From Marinobacter iranensis (GTDB lineage Bacteria; Pseudomonadota; Gammaproteobacteria; Pseudomonadales; Oleiphilaceae): a stretch of 64,000 nt of DNA. The stretch lies in assembly GCF_029207565.1 (NCBI RefSeq), contig NZ_JANCMW010000004.1, positions 62,001-126,000 on the forward strand, written 5' to 3'. How positions within the stretch are numbered: the first letter of the stretch is position 1; the number at the start of each line of letters is the position of its first letter. The notes below the pieces were generated by a model, which saw only the letters and a program-made list of their open reading frames with translations, had not been told where the DNA came from and made no database searches. A program made the position numbers and the translations under genes. Positions 9,332-18,436 of this stretch are shown one piece after another.

Positions 9332-9349
9332 CAAACAAACGTTTGTTTG
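9332..9349. promoter_or_regulatory. Operator-like palindrome 2 overlapping the ETF-QO promoter region
   Basis: CAAACAAAC followed directly by GTTTGTTTG: an 18-bp perfect palindrome. A possible ETF-QO promoter, TTGTTT (9343-9348), 16-bp spacer, TATCCT (9365-9370), has its -35 box inside the palindrome, which would suit repression by a bound TetR-type dimer. The half-sites match those of palindrome 1. Confidence 0.55.
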
Positions 9350-9490
9350 ATTATTCAATTGCGGTATCCTTTTACTTTATAAGACAGGTGCTTTCACTTT
9401 GAAGGAGTCGTCTATACGAACTTTTACCGGTATGATGACGCCCCTGAGAAATTGCCTGTTGGCATCACTAAAACAGATGAGGAGACCAAC

Positions 9491-11143
9491 GTGGAACGCG
9501 AATCGATGGAATTTGATGTTCTGATCGTCGGCGGTGGGCCAGCTGGCCTTTCGGCAGCCTGTCGTATCATGCAAATGGCTCAGGAAGCCGAGCAGGAACT
9601 GACCGTCTGCGTCGTTGAGAAAGGTTCCGAGATCGGGGCTCACATTCTGGCGGGCACGGTGTTCGAGCCCACTGCCCTCAACGAATTGTTCCCGGACTGG
9701 AAAGAGAAAGGCGCACCGCTGAACACGCCGGTCACCCGCGATGATATTTTCCTGCTCAAGAATCAGGAAAGCGCCACCAGGGTTCCAAACGCCTTTGTGC
9801 CGAAGAACATGCACAACCACGGCAACTACATCATCAGCCTGGGCAACCTGTGCCGCTGGCTGGCCGAGCAGGCTGAAGGCCTGGGTGTTGAAGTCTATCC
9901 CGGTTTTGCCGCCTCTGAAACCATTGTTGAAGACGGCCAGGTGAAAGGCATCATCACTGGCGACATGGGCGTTGCCCGTGACGGCTCCGAAAAAGACGGC
10001 TACATGCCGGGGATGGAACTGCGTGCCAAGTACACCCTGTTTACCGAAGGCTGCCGCGGCCACCTGGGCAAGCGCCTGATCCAGGATTTCAAGCTGGACG
10101 AAGGCAAGGATCCCCAGCACTACGGCATCGGCATCAAGGAACTGTGGGACATCGACCCGGCCAAACACGAGCCTGGCCTGGTGATCCACACCACCGGCTG
10201 GCCCCTGAACGAATCCGGTTCCACCGGCGGCTCCTTCCTTTATCACCTGGAGAACGGCCAGGTCTATGTGGGCCTGATTGCCGACCTGTCGTACAGCAAT
10301 CCGCACCTGAGCCCGTTTGACGAATTCCAGCGCCTGAAGCTGCATCCGGAAATCAAGAAGCACCTGGAAGGTGGCAAGCGAGTGTCCTACGGTGCCCGCG
10401 CCATCACCAAGGGCGGCTTCAACTCCCTGCCCAAGATGAGTTTCCCCGGTGGTCTGTTGCTCGGCTGTGATGCCGGCACCCTGAACAGTTCCAAGATCAA
10501 GGGCTCCCACACCGCCATGAAGTCCGGCATCCTGGGTGCGGAAGCGGTGTTCGAGGCGCTGAAGGACGGCAAGAGCGGTGAGGAAATCACCAGTTTCGAG
10601 GAAAGCTTCAAGGACAGCTGGCTGTACAAAGAGCTTTACGCCGAGCGCAACTTTGGCCCGGCCATGCACAAGTTCGGCAACATCGTCGGTGGCGGTATCG
10701 CCTACTTCGAGCAGAACATCCTGCGGGGTAGCCTGCCATTCACGTTCCACGACACCACGCCGGACTACGCAACCCTGAAGACCGTAGACCAGGCGAAGAA
10801 GATTGATTATCCGAAGCCGGATAACAAGCTGACCTTCGATAAGCTGTCGTCGGTGTTCATTTCCAACACCAACCACGAAGAAGACCAGCCGGTTCACCTG
10901 AAGCTGTCCAATCCGGACATCCCCATCCAGGAGAACCTGCCGAAGTACAACGAGCCCGCGCAGCGCTACTGCCCGGCCGGTGTGTACGAAGTGGTTGAGG
11001 CGGACGATGGCAGTGGTAAGCGGTTCCAGATCAACGCGCAGAACTGCGTGCACTGCAAGACCTGCGACATCAAGGACCCGGCCCAGAACATTACCTGGGT
11101 AACGCCGGAAGGCGGTGGGGGTCCGAATTATCCAAACATGTAA
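9491..11143 (+). CDS. Electron transfer flavoprotein-ubiquinone oxidoreductase
   Basis: 550 residues. It takes electrons from reduced ETF and passes them to ubiquinone at the inner membrane. The N-terminal FAD motif is GGGPAG (14-19). The C-terminal 4Fe-4S ligands are visible as C494 (CPAG) and C519, C522, C525 (NCVHCKTCD), and the chain ends in the conserved PNYPNM. I chose the GTG at 9491 because AGGAGA lies 5 bp upstream and the resulting N-terminus (MERESMEFDVLIVGGGPAG) aligns with the family; a TTG at 9452 would add 13 unsupported residues. Known as etfD/etfQO in relatives. Confidence 0.95.
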   Translation: MERESMEFDVLIVGGGPAGLSAACRIMQMAQEAEQELTVCVVEKGSEIGAHILAGTVFEPTALNELFPDWKEKGAPLNTPVTRDDIFLLKNQESATRVPNAFVPKNMHNHGNYIISLGNLCRWLAEQAEGLGVEVYPGFAASETIVEDGQVKGIITGDMGVARDGSEKDGYMPGMELRAKYTLFTEGCRGHLGKRLIQDFKLDEGKDPQHYGIGIKELWDIDPAKHEPGLVIHTTGWPLNESGSTGGSFLYHLENGQVYVGLIADLSYSNPHLSPFDEFQRLKLHPEIKKHLEGGKRVSYGARAITKGGFNSLPKMSFPGGLLLGCDAGTLNSSKIKGSHTAMKSGILGAEAVFEALKDGKSGEEITSFEESFKDSWLYKELYAERNFGPAMHKFGNIVGGGIAYFEQNILRGSLPFTFHDTTPDYATLKTVDQAKKIDYPKPDNKLTFDKLSSVFISNTNHEEDQPVHLKLSNPDIPIQENLPKYNEPAQRYCPAGVYEVVEADDGSGKRFQINAQNCVHCKTCDIKDPAQNITWVTPEGGGGPNYPNM

Positions 11144-11161
11144 CAGAGTTTGAATAGCCAT

Positions 11162-11193
11162 AAAAAAACGGCCCCTTTTGGGGCCGTTTTTTT
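11162..11193. terminator. Rho-independent terminator after ETF-QO
   Basis: AAAAAAACGGCCCC, loop TTTT, GGGGCCGTTTTTTT: a 14-bp perfect stem with A and T tracts, so it can act on both the ETF-QO gene (plus) and the convergent FKBP gene (minus). Confidence 0.92.
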
Positions 11194-11210
11194 GGACAAC
11201 GATGATGAGA

Positions 11211-11672
11211 TCAGTGAGCGTGACCGTGCTCTTGCTCTTCATCAGTTGCTTCGCGCGCTTCAACCACTTCCACATCAAAGTGCAGGGTCTGGCCTGCCAG
11301 CGGATGGTTAGCGTCGATGGTGACGGTTTCGTCGCCTACTTCCACGACACGGACTACCTGGGGGCCGCCCGGAGTCTGTGCCTGGAATTGCATGCCCGGC
11401 TCGATGGTGTCCACACCTTCAAACGCAGAAACTGGGACTGGCTGGACCAGCTCTTCGTTGACTTCGCCGTAGCCTTCAGCAGGCTCAACAGATACTTTCA
11501 CCTGATCGCCGGCGTTCTTTTCGTTCAGCGCATTTTCCAGTCCGCCGATAATGTTCTGAGCACCTTCCAGATAAGACAGAGGCTCGCGACCTTCTACACG
11601 GGAGGAATCCAGTTCTTCTCCCTGGTCGTTGGTGAGCGTGTAATGGATGGTGACAACACGAGGTTGGGCCAT
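11211..11672 (-). CDS. FKBP-type peptidyl-prolyl isomerase, SlyD-like
   Basis: 153 residues. The FKBP domain is split by an insert-in-flap domain as in SlyD/SlpA: VTIHYTLTNDQGEELDSS at the N-terminus, PAEGYGEVNEELVQ in the middle and NHPLAGQTLHFDVEV near the end. The short C-terminal tail EEQEHGHAH is a minimal version of the His-rich metal-binding tail of SlyD. Likely a cytoplasmic chaperone and prolyl isomerase. The ATG at 11670-11672 is preceded by GGAG, and an upstream in-frame extension to 11879 lacks support. The 203 bp upstream hold only the promoter region. Confidence 0.88.
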   Translation of the reverse strand: MAQPRVVTIHYTLTNDQGEELDSSRVEGREPLSYLEGAQNIIGGLENALNEKNAGDQVKVSVEPAEGYGEVNEELVQPVPVSAFEGVDTIEPGMQFQAQTPGGPQVVRVVEVGDETVTIDANHPLAGQTLHFDVEVVEAREATDEEQEHGHAH

Positions 11673-11875
11673 GTGATCTCCTTGCGTGTCGCAATGACTG
11701 TTTGATTTAAATTTGGGTAATCGAAAGTAATCTTGAACAGCCAGACTGCACAGAGGGACTAACGACCACCGGGCCTCGTTAGAGAGCCAGGCTCGGTAAC
11801 AAGTTCGAAAATACAGTTTAACAAGTGTCGGACTGCGTTTTCTACCGTGAGTTAGTTGGGACGGTGCCCGGTAAT

Positions 11876-12445
11876 TCAACCGCCGGCGGCAATTTTATAG
11901 AAATTTCCGCTGCTCCAAACACCTATGACGGTATCGGCTCCGGCTTTTTCTTCGGTAACCAGGCCGGCAAGATCGTAATAGGCTGCTGTGACAAGCCTCG
12001 CTTCAACACCATGACGCACTCCAACGACCGGCCGTGGTTCATCGGTTCCCTCGTAGGTGCCTATAGAAAGAGGGTGATCCTCACCGATAACCAGCGCCTC
12101 GCCAGTGTTGGTTGTTACCGACAGAACCTGATCCCTGCCCTCACCGGACACTTCCAGCGAGTGGGCCAGAATCGGCGCATCCTCAACAGTAATCCGCCAC
12201 TTTTCAACCGGCGTGACCAGATAGTGGTGCCCGTCGCTTTCTCTCCGCAGGATGGTCGAGAACAGTCGTACAATCGCCTCCCTTCCGATAGGCTTGCCCT
12301 GGTACAGCCACTGTCCGTCACGGTTGATGACAATATCAATGTCGCCGGACAGTTCCGGGTCCCACTTCTCAAGCGGTGGCAGCCCCTTGCCAGGAGCCTG
12401 TGCGCTTTCCACCTGCTGCGCGATTGTCTCGGGTTTCTGGGTCAT
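11876..12445 (-). CDS. DUF1285 family protein
   Basis: 189 residues matching the DUF1285 family of gammaproteobacteria and pseudomonads: PPLEKWDPELSGDIDIVI near residue 22, then RDGQWLYQGKPIGREAIVRL. It is a soluble protein with no signal peptide or membrane segment. Its function is not known. It lies on the minus strand with SixA and GpsA upstream and the FKBP gene downstream. Confidence 0.8.
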   Translation of the reverse strand: MTQKPETIAQQVESAQAPGKGLPPLEKWDPELSGDIDIVINRDGQWLYQGKPIGREAIVRLFSTILRRESDGHHYLVTPVEKWRITVEDAPILAHSLEVSGEGRDQVLSVTTNTGEALVIGEDHPLSIGTYEGTDEPRPVVGVRHGVEARLVTAAYYDLAGLVTEEKAGADTVIGVWSSGNFYKIAAGG

Positions 12446-12546
12446 AACAGCGATTCCTGAGTGAGTGCATCACGAAATATGGGCGCTGGGGAGCTGATTT
12501 TAAAGGTCCGGCGAGGATTATTGTGCAGAACGGCAAAGCCTAGGCG

Positions 12547-12996
12547 TCAGGGCAGGAACTGGGCTCTCAGGTCCGCACAGCCAGGGCCGGCGACCGGCAT
12601 TTCAAGTACCACTGCCTGGGCTGTCATGAACGGAATCCCTTTCCGGTGTCCATCCACCAGCAGGGTTGATAGGCTGCCAACAAAGGGCATATGGGATACC
12701 ACGAGCAGTGGCGAAGGCGCCGATTCAATCAATTCATCAAGGCAACGGCCGGGATCATCGTCCGGTGTGATGAAATCCTTCTCGGTGACCGGGCAATTGA
12801 GAATCTCGGACGCAATGGCGGCGGTTTGCCGGGCTCTTACCAGCGGACTGCACCAGATAAACTCCGGCCGCCAGGGAGACTCCGCGATCTGCGCAGCCAC
12901 ATCCGCCACCCCGTGGCGACCAAACTCCGTCAGTTCCCGCTCCCTGTCGAGCGTGTGCCAACCGGCCTCGCCGTGGCGCATGATGATCAGATGCAC
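12547..12996 (-). CDS. sixA: Phosphohistidine phosphatase SixA
   Basis: 149 residues of the histidine phosphatase superfamily. The catalytic RHG motif is at residues 7-9 (IIMRHGEA), and a second catalytic histidine is in VVSHMPFVGSL. The compact length without an insertion domain fits SixA, which removes phosphate from phosphohistidine domains of signalling or PTS proteins. It lies 26 bp downstream of gpsA on the same strand, an arrangement also seen in Pseudomonas relatives. Confidence 0.85.
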   Translation of the reverse strand: MHLIIMRHGEAGWHTLDRERELTEFGRHGVADVAAQIAESPWRPEFIWCSPLVRARQTAAIASEILNCPVTEKDFITPDDDPGRCLDELIESAPSPLLVVSHMPFVGSLSTLLVDGHRKGIPFMTAQAVVLEMPVAGPGCADLRAQFLP

Positions 12997-13022
12997 TGGC
13001 TTCCCTCCGGTTAATCGAAACC

Positions 13023-14090
13023 CTACTGGGTAATGGTGCGTGGAAGGATGAATTCCACGTCTGAGTTCTGGACTGACATCATAAGGCTGTTGATAACCGC
13101 GCTGATGGAGGCGCCTTCGTAAAGGATTTCATAGAGGCCGCGCACCAGTGGCATATAGATACCAATGGCCTCGGACTTCTCCTTCACCAACTTGAGCGTA
13201 TAGATACCCTCTGCCACCTGGCCCAGCTCGGCAACGGCATCGTCCAGCGCTTTGCCCCTACCAACAGCATAGCCGACCCGGTAGTTCCTGCTTTTTGGCG
13301 AGGTACAGGTGACGATAAGGTCCCCTACGCCTGCCAGGCCCATAAACGTCATGGGATTGGCGCCCATGCTGACAGCAAACCGGCTCATTTCGGCCAGCCC
13401 ACGGGTGATCAGCATGGCCTTGGCGTTCTCGCCCAGGTCCCTTGCCGAGGCGAGACCGGCCACAATGGCGTAGATATTCTTCAATGCACCGGCCAGTTCA
13501 ACTCCGTAGACATCCACATTGGCGTAAACGCGCAGGTACTCGCACCCAAGCAGCTCCTGCACTGTGCGCCGCACGTCAGGGTCCTTGGCGGCGATAACCG
13601 TGGCCGTGAGGTCCTGGCTAACGATTTCACCCGCCAGGTTGGGGCCACTGAGCACCCCGATACGGCAACGCGGAATCTCTTCCTGGAGAATCTCGCTCAT
13701 CAGCTTGAAGCCGTGCTCCTCAATCCCCTTGGTAAGGCTTACGACAATCTGCTCTTCGCGAAATACACCGCTGTTGTCGCGAATAACCGAGCGGAAGGCC
13801 TTGCTGGGAATGGCGACGAAGACGATTTCGGCCTTGCCGACGGCTTCCGGCAGGCTCGTGGTGGGCTGGATATCGCCGGTCAGTGTCACATCCGGCATGT
13901 AGCGGCTGTTGACACCGGTTTTGCGGATTTCGTCGGCCTGGGCCTTATCTCTCATCCAGAAATGAACTGTGTGACCGTTCTCACCCAGTACCTTGGCCAT
14001 GGCAGTACCAAAACTGCCACCGCCAAGAACGGCCACATCATGGCCGGTCGGAGCGGGCTCCGGGGACCGGGGGGCATTGTTGTCAGGCAT
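13023..14090 (-). CDS. gpsA: Glycerol-3-phosphate dehydrogenase [NAD(P)+]
   Basis: 355 residues. The enzyme reduces dihydroxyacetone phosphate to sn-glycerol 3-phosphate for phospholipid synthesis. The nucleotide-binding motif is VLGGGSFGTAMAKVL (from residue 20), and the active-site region GALKNIYAIVAG is intact. The first ~17 residues, rich in Pro and Ala, form an extension beyond the usual start. The gene lies downstream of a STAS/response-regulator pair and upstream of sixA. Confidence 0.95.
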   Translation of the reverse strand: MPDNNAPRSPEPAPTGHDVAVLGGGSFGTAMAKVLGENGHTVHFWMRDKAQADEIRKTGVNSRYMPDVTLTGDIQPTTSLPEAVGKAEIVFVAIPSKAFRSVIRDNSGVFREEQIVVSLTKGIEEHGFKLMSEILQEEIPRCRIGVLSGPNLAGEIVSQDLTATVIAAKDPDVRRTVQELLGCEYLRVYANVDVYGVELAGALKNIYAIVAGLASARDLGENAKAMLITRGLAEMSRFAVSMGANPMTFMGLAGVGDLIVTCTSPKSRNYRVGYAVGRGKALDDAVAELGQVAEGIYTLKLVKEKSEAIGIYMPLVRGLYEILYEGASISAVINSLMMSVQNSDVEFILPRTITQ

Positions 14091-14114
14091 AGTCGTTCCG
14101 TTGTTTTTTATGGC

Positions 14115-14606
14115 TCAGCCGGACTCTTCACATTCCAGGGCGCGCACCAGGTTCTTGAATTCTTCCCGGTTACGGCTGTTCAGGCCCATCAGCACCCGGT
14201 GGGCATCCAGCACCTTGTCCCTGACCTGTTGCTCGCTGGCACGCAATACGGGGATTTCTTCCAGTTCCTCAATGCGGGAAGCAGGCTCCCGGACAATGAT
14301 GAAAATCTTGTCGAAACCCATGGAAGTGATGATTCGGGTAATATCCTGGTTGGTGGATATCATGGTTGGCAGGAAGTTGCTGCGTTTCTGGGCGGCCATG
14401 GCTATTTTGGCGAGGAGCCCGAGAGTGGTGCTGTCGATAATCTCGGTTTCGGTGAGATCAATCACCACCGTCTTGAAATCGGGGTCCTGAGTGATGGACT
14501 CAACCAGATTGTCCAGCGTCGAACACAGGTTCAGCCGGATTTCTCCAATAAACTTCAGGACATAAATGCCCTGCTTTTCAGCTTGCAGGATCTTGTAACC
14601 AGCCAT
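14115..14606 (-). CDS. STAS-domain protein (anti-sigma-factor-antagonist type), extended C-terminus
   Basis: 163 residues from the ATG at 14604-14606; a GTG five codons upstream (14619-14621) would overlap the stop of the response regulator and is the alternative. Residues 1-100 are a STAS domain, with the phosphorylatable-serine region EIIDSTTLGLLAKIA. The C-terminal 60 residues are polar and helical and are not part of the minimal STAS fold. With the upstream PP2C response regulator it resembles the Pseudomonas PA2797/PA2798 (RssC/RssB) pair, in which the regulator's phosphatase domain acts on the STAS partner. The pairing is visible; the function is inferred. Confidence 0.75.
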   Translation of the reverse strand: MAGYKILQAEKQGIYVLKFIGEIRLNLCSTLDNLVESITQDPDFKTVVIDLTETEIIDSTTLGLLAKIAMAAQKRSNFLPTMISTNQDITRIITSMGFDKIFIIVREPASRIEELEEIPVLRASEQQVRDKVLDAHRVLMGLNSRNREEFKNLVRALECEESG

Positions 14607-14620
14607 TGAATCCACTGCCA

Positions 14621-15829
14621 CTATTTCGACGTCGGGCCATTGGTACCAGGATCGGTATCCGTTACTGATACGATAGCAATATCATCAGGTAACTCTGTGA
14701 TCTCGTCGAGATTCAGAGCGTCGCTCAGGGAAGCAATAGTGTGACTACCTCCCGAGACGAGTTCAAGTAGTGTCTTCTCCTTTTCATCAAGGCTTTTGGC
14801 CTTGATGACCTCCAGTATACCGTCCGAGAACAGGATCAGGTGGAACGGCTGCTCCAAGGGAATCTCGTAAACTTCCCATTCCGGAGCCTCGAACAGCCCT
14901 ACTGGCAGGCCGCTACCTTCCAGGAACTCCGTCCTGCCACCCTCAAAAGAAAGAATCGGCATGGGGAAATGTGCACCCACCGAATAACGCAGACTCCTGT
15001 CGGTGGTCGAAATAATCCCCACGAACACCGTAACGTGTTTACCCAGCCCGGTATCAAGTAGCTCGGAGTTGATGCGCTCAAGGAATCGATCCGGATACAG
15101 GATATCATCACTGGAACCACGCCGGAGATTGCGCTGCAGGCGGTTGGTCAGGTTTTTCAGAAGTACTGTGACGAACGCAGAACTGGCGCCATGGCCGGAT
15201 ACATCCGCGATATAGACAAGCACCTTGTCTTCGGATATACGAAAATAATCCAGGAAGTCGCCACTGAGAAACAGTGAGGGCTTGATCAGATGGTTAACAG
15301 ACAGGCCGGAAAGTACCTGGTCCTGGTCCGGCAACATCCTGAGCTGTACCTTGCGGCCCGCCCGCTGGTCGGCACGCAATTCCGCAATGCCGTCCCGCAG
15401 GTCGCGGTTGGCTTCTTCCAGTTCCTGGCGATACAGTTGGTTAAGTCGATTCACCCGTACCCGGTCAAACAGCTTGCCAATCACGTCATCAAGGGCGCCG
15501 CGATCATCGGAACAGGGTTTGAGTACGATATCCGCGGCACCTGCCCTGAGGGCATTGACGATTTCCGGTGCATCAGCGGTGGAATAACAGGCGACAATGG
15601 GCGTGAAGGTTTCGGCGTCTTCCAGCCTGCCTGCCAGCTCTCCGATGGCTTCCGGTGACAGGTCGGCGAAAATGATATCGGGAATGTTGTCGTCGAACAG
15701 GGAACGGGCGGAACTCAGGTCCGGATACCCGGTCACATAGAACCCCCTGGCCTCAAGGTACCGACCCAATTCTGAACGGGCATGCTCATCCGAATCAATT
15801 ATAAGAATGCGCTCGGTGCGCGATGTCAT
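14621..15829 (-). CDS. rssB: Response regulator with PP2C-type (SpoIIE) phosphatase output domain
   Basis: 402 residues. The receiver domain occupies about 1-125, with the acidic pair in ILIIDSDEHARS and the phospho-acceptor Asp in DIIFADLSP. A coiled linker (about 130-165) follows. The PP2C domain has SGDFLDYFRIS, YIADVSGHGASSAFV and LFSDGILEV, which carry the metal-binding aspartates, so phosphatase activity is probably intact. It matches in size and layout the Pseudomonas RssB type, related to E. coli RssB but with an active-looking phosphatase. It probably controls the adjacent STAS protein and, through it, general stress sigma-factor stability. The symbol is a family-based suggestion. 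Confidence 0.75.
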   Translation of the reverse strand: MTSRTERILIIDSDEHARSELGRYLEARGFYVTGYPDLSSARSLFDDNIPDIIFADLSPEAIGELAGRLEDAETFTPIVACYSTADAPEIVNALRAGAADIVLKPCSDDRGALDDVIGKLFDRVRVNRLNQLYRQELEEANRDLRDGIAELRADQRAGRKVQLRMLPDQDQVLSGLSVNHLIKPSLFLSGDFLDYFRISEDKVLVYIADVSGHGASSAFVTVLLKNLTNRLQRNLRRGSSDDILYPDRFLERINSELLDTGLGKHVTVFVGIISTTDRSLRYSVGAHFPMPILSFEGGRTEFLEGSGLPVGLFEAPEWEVYEIPLEQPFHLILFSDGILEVIKAKSLDEKEKTLLELVSGGSHTIASLSDALNLDEITELPDDIAIVSVTDTDPGTNGPTSK

Positions 15830-15943
15830 GGTTATTGCCCTAAACTACCAGCGGTAAACGGGAAATTGGGTTTCTGTTACCTATTCTGGCACGCCCCTGT
15901 GATATAACAAGACATGTTTGATGTTTTTGGGAGGTTGTAATCT

Positions 15944-17410
15944 ATGAGAAGTGCCGTTAATGACCTGCTCGGGGCTTATGACAAGCTGATCATGGACCCG
16001 GTTCACGGCGGGATTCCGCTTTACCGGCACGAGATCCAGGTTATTGACCACCCCCTGTTCCAGCGCCTGCGCAATATCTGCCAAAACGACATCCTCAGCC
16101 TGGTTTTCCCGGGGGCGACCCACTCACGCTTCCTGCACAGCATTGGTGTGATGCATGTGGGCACCCGCATGTTCCGCTCGATGATCGATGCCTATCTGAG
16201 GGAACGACAGCTCAGCGAGCAGACCGACCTGAGCCTGAGCCAACTGGATGCCATTGATTACCTGGCCAAGACCATCCGCCTTGGCTGCCTGCTGCACGAC
16301 AGCGGGCATTCCAGCTTTTCCCACCAGTTTACCCAGGCCCGGCGCATACACGACCTGATGTCCCGGCCGGACCGGTTTGATGACCTCTGGAACGGTGTGG
16401 ACTATTCGGTGTATCACAGCGAAAGGCCCGAGGAACTTGAGCACGAACATTATTCCGTAAGGGTTGCCCACGAAGTGCTGTCGTCCATCGGCCTCGAATC
16501 CGCCGGGCTGGACCCGAGGGATGTGATTGGCATTATGGAGACCACGGATGTGAGGCCCAGCGAGGCCTTCTGTCGGCACGCCCGCACCTTCTGGAACTTC
16601 ATTGCCGGCGAAGACGCCGAATCCGGTGTGTTGAGCGAGGCAGATACACCCCGGCTGGTCATGGACCTGCTCTCATCCATTGTCTCGGGCGAGATAGACG
16701 CCGACCGGGCTGACTACATGCTGCGGGACGGCTTCCACTCCTCCGTCACCATCGGCGGCTTCAATCTCGACCACCTGCTGAGCAACCTGCGTTTTGGCTG
16801 GGATGTGCGGGAACCCTGGCTGGGCCTGGCCATCACCCAGAAGGGCCTTGGAGCGCTTGAGGATTTTGTCTACAGCCGCCACCAGATGTACCGCAAGGTC
16901 TACGCCCACAAGACCGCCCTGGGCTTTGACTGGCTGTTGCGGGAAGCCATCAACGAAGTGCTCGAAGACCCCGAGATTTTCGACTGGGTGGATACCTGCC
17001 TGAGCGACATGCGCTATTTCGCGGAGCTGACCGACAGTTTCTTCTGGGAGGCCTTCCGCAAGGTGTCGCGAAAGAAACCCGGCAGCTATTCACGCTGCAT
17101 TGTCGACCGCGTAAAACTCAACCACCTGGACACCCGGGAAGACCTTTCCCCAGCGGGCATCCGGGACCACAGCAACTGGCTGTCGCGGGAATTGAACCTA
17201 GACCCGGGCCAGGTGGTCACCTGCTCCATGCGGGCCCGGTTCTCCAACATCCAGGACAACTTCAACGGCATCAAGGTACTGGTGCGGGACCCGATCAACC
17301 GTAAACGGTCCCTGCGCAAGATTACCGACATCAGCGCCTTCTTCAGCAAGTTCAGCGACGGCACCATCAACCACTTCTACGTTCGGCCCGATGTGCTGAA
17401 AACCGGTTGA
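15944..17410 (+). CDS. HD-domain phosphohydrolase (dNTPase/SAMHD1-like)
   Basis: 488 residues. The N-terminal region VHGGIPLYRHEIQVIDHPLFQ and the HD-domain metal ligands H60 (THSRFLHSIGV), H118-D119 (LLHDSGHSSFSH) and a later Asp in DADRADYMLRD match deoxynucleotide triphosphohydrolase-like HD proteins. It is close in length to the YdhJ/SAMHD1-like clade, but the substrate is not known. The start is well supported by GGGAGG 10 bp upstream. It is divergent from the response regulator; the ~114 bp between them contains a TATAAC box at 15903. Confidence 0.85.
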   Translation: MRSAVNDLLGAYDKLIMDPVHGGIPLYRHEIQVIDHPLFQRLRNICQNDILSLVFPGATHSRFLHSIGVMHVGTRMFRSMIDAYLRERQLSEQTDLSLSQLDAIDYLAKTIRLGCLLHDSGHSSFSHQFTQARRIHDLMSRPDRFDDLWNGVDYSVYHSERPEELEHEHYSVRVAHEVLSSIGLESAGLDPRDVIGIMETTDVRPSEAFCRHARTFWNFIAGEDAESGVLSEADTPRLVMDLLSSIVSGEIDADRADYMLRDGFHSSVTIGGFNLDHLLSNLRFGWDVREPWLGLAITQKGLGALEDFVYSRHQMYRKVYAHKTALGFDWLLREAINEVLEDPEIFDWVDTCLSDMRYFAELTDSFFWEAFRKVSRKKPGSYSRCIVDRVKLNHLDTREDLSPAGIRDHSNWLSRELNLDPGQVVTCSMRARFSNIQDNFNGIKVLVRDPINRKRSLRKITDISAFFSKFSDGTINHFYVRPDVLKTG

Positions 17411-17416
17411 ACGCAT

Positions 17417-18436
17417 TCAACCAGCCAGCATGTGCTCCACCAGGCTGCTGGCACTGTTGAACGCGCCTTCAACACGGCCGCCGCTCAGCCAGTCACCGGC
17501 CAGCCCCACACGCAGGTCGTTGAACCAGCGAAAACCAGGTTGGTCCGTTGCGGAGGATTTTGCATAGAGCCAGCGATGGGACACCCGCTCGTCTGGTTCC
17601 ACGCTGATTCCGGTAACACGCTGGAACGCCTCTATCATACGCTCCTCAACCTGCTTCGCCGGGGTATTTTCGTTCTCTCGCGACCATTCGGAGTCGGCGT
17701 GCAACACCCACCATTCGCCGCTGGCGCCTTCCCTGCCCGGTTTGCTGGAGTTATTGGCAATCCAGTTCAGCACCGGGTCCTGGCAGCGCATGGCCTCATA
17801 GGGCTGGCCCAACGGTTGGCTGAAATGGGCGGCGACGGCCCAGCAGGGCTGGACATGGCCGACCGGCCCCTCCAGTTCATCTGCCAGCGATTGCAGCCCG
17901 CTGTTACTGAACAGATCCCGGGCCTGGGCCGGCGGCGCGGTCACGATTACAGCGTCAAATGGCCCGTAGGATTTGCCGTCGGTGTCCAGCAGGGTCCATT
18001 CGGGATCCTGACGGACCAGACGTTCAATACGGGTCTGCGCCTGAATATCCAAGGCCCCGGAAAGACCGCGGGTAATGGCCGTCATCCTGGGGATACCGAC
18101 GTAGCGTTCCTCCCGCGGAAAGGGCTTCCATTGCCCTTCGGTGTTCTGGTAGCCAAATCGTCCAGACCAGGAGCCGAAGCTGCCCTCCCCGGCATGACGG
18201 CGCAGGAACTCGGAGAACGCCGGATTCCGGACGGTAAAGTACTGGGCGCCGATATCGGCGGATCCCCCTGGAACACGCTTTGCGGCCATACGACCACCCG
18301 GGCCACGGCTTTTCTCAAATACCGTTACGGAATGATCGTGCTCCCGGAGCAAAAGAGCGGCCGTCAGCCCGGCCAACCCTGAACCAACGATGGCTATCCG
18401 GCGTATAACAGGCGAGTGATCGATTTGGTTAAACAT
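17417..18436 (-). CDS. FAD-dependent oxidoreductase, renalase-like
   Basis: 339 residues. The dinucleotide-binding motif is AIVGSGLAGLTAALLL (from residue 14), followed by VFEKSRGPGGRMAAKR and DIGAQYFTVR, the signature of bacterial renalase-type flavoproteins. The C-terminal FAD loop is GLAGDWLSGGRVEGAFNS. It is cytosolic and the substrate cannot be predicted. It is divergent from the lipid operon that starts at 18554; related flavoproteins often neighbour such operons, so shared regulation is plausible. Confidence 0.85.
   Translation of the reverse strand: MFNQIDHSPVIRRIAIVGSGLAGLTAALLLREHDHSVTVFEKSRGPGGRMAAKRVPGGSADIGAQYFTVRNPAFSEFLRRHAGEGSFGSWSGRFGYQNTEGQWKPFPREERYVGIPRMTAITRGLSGALDIQAQTRIERLVRQDPEWTLLDTDGKSYGPFDAVIVTAPPAQARDLFSNSGLQSLADELEGPVGHVQPCWAVAAHFSQPLGQPYEAMRCQDPVLNWIANNSSKPGREGASGEWWVLHADSEWSRENENTPAKQVEERMIEAFQRVTGISVEPDERVSHRWLYAKSSATDQPGFRWFNDLRVGLAGDWLSGGRVEGAFNSASSLVEHMLAG

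Noticed and set aside
9377..11278. Minus-strand open frame (633 codons) opposite the ETF-QO gene.
   Set aside because: Shadow of a conserved gene; it would read through a strong terminator and has no recognisable domain.
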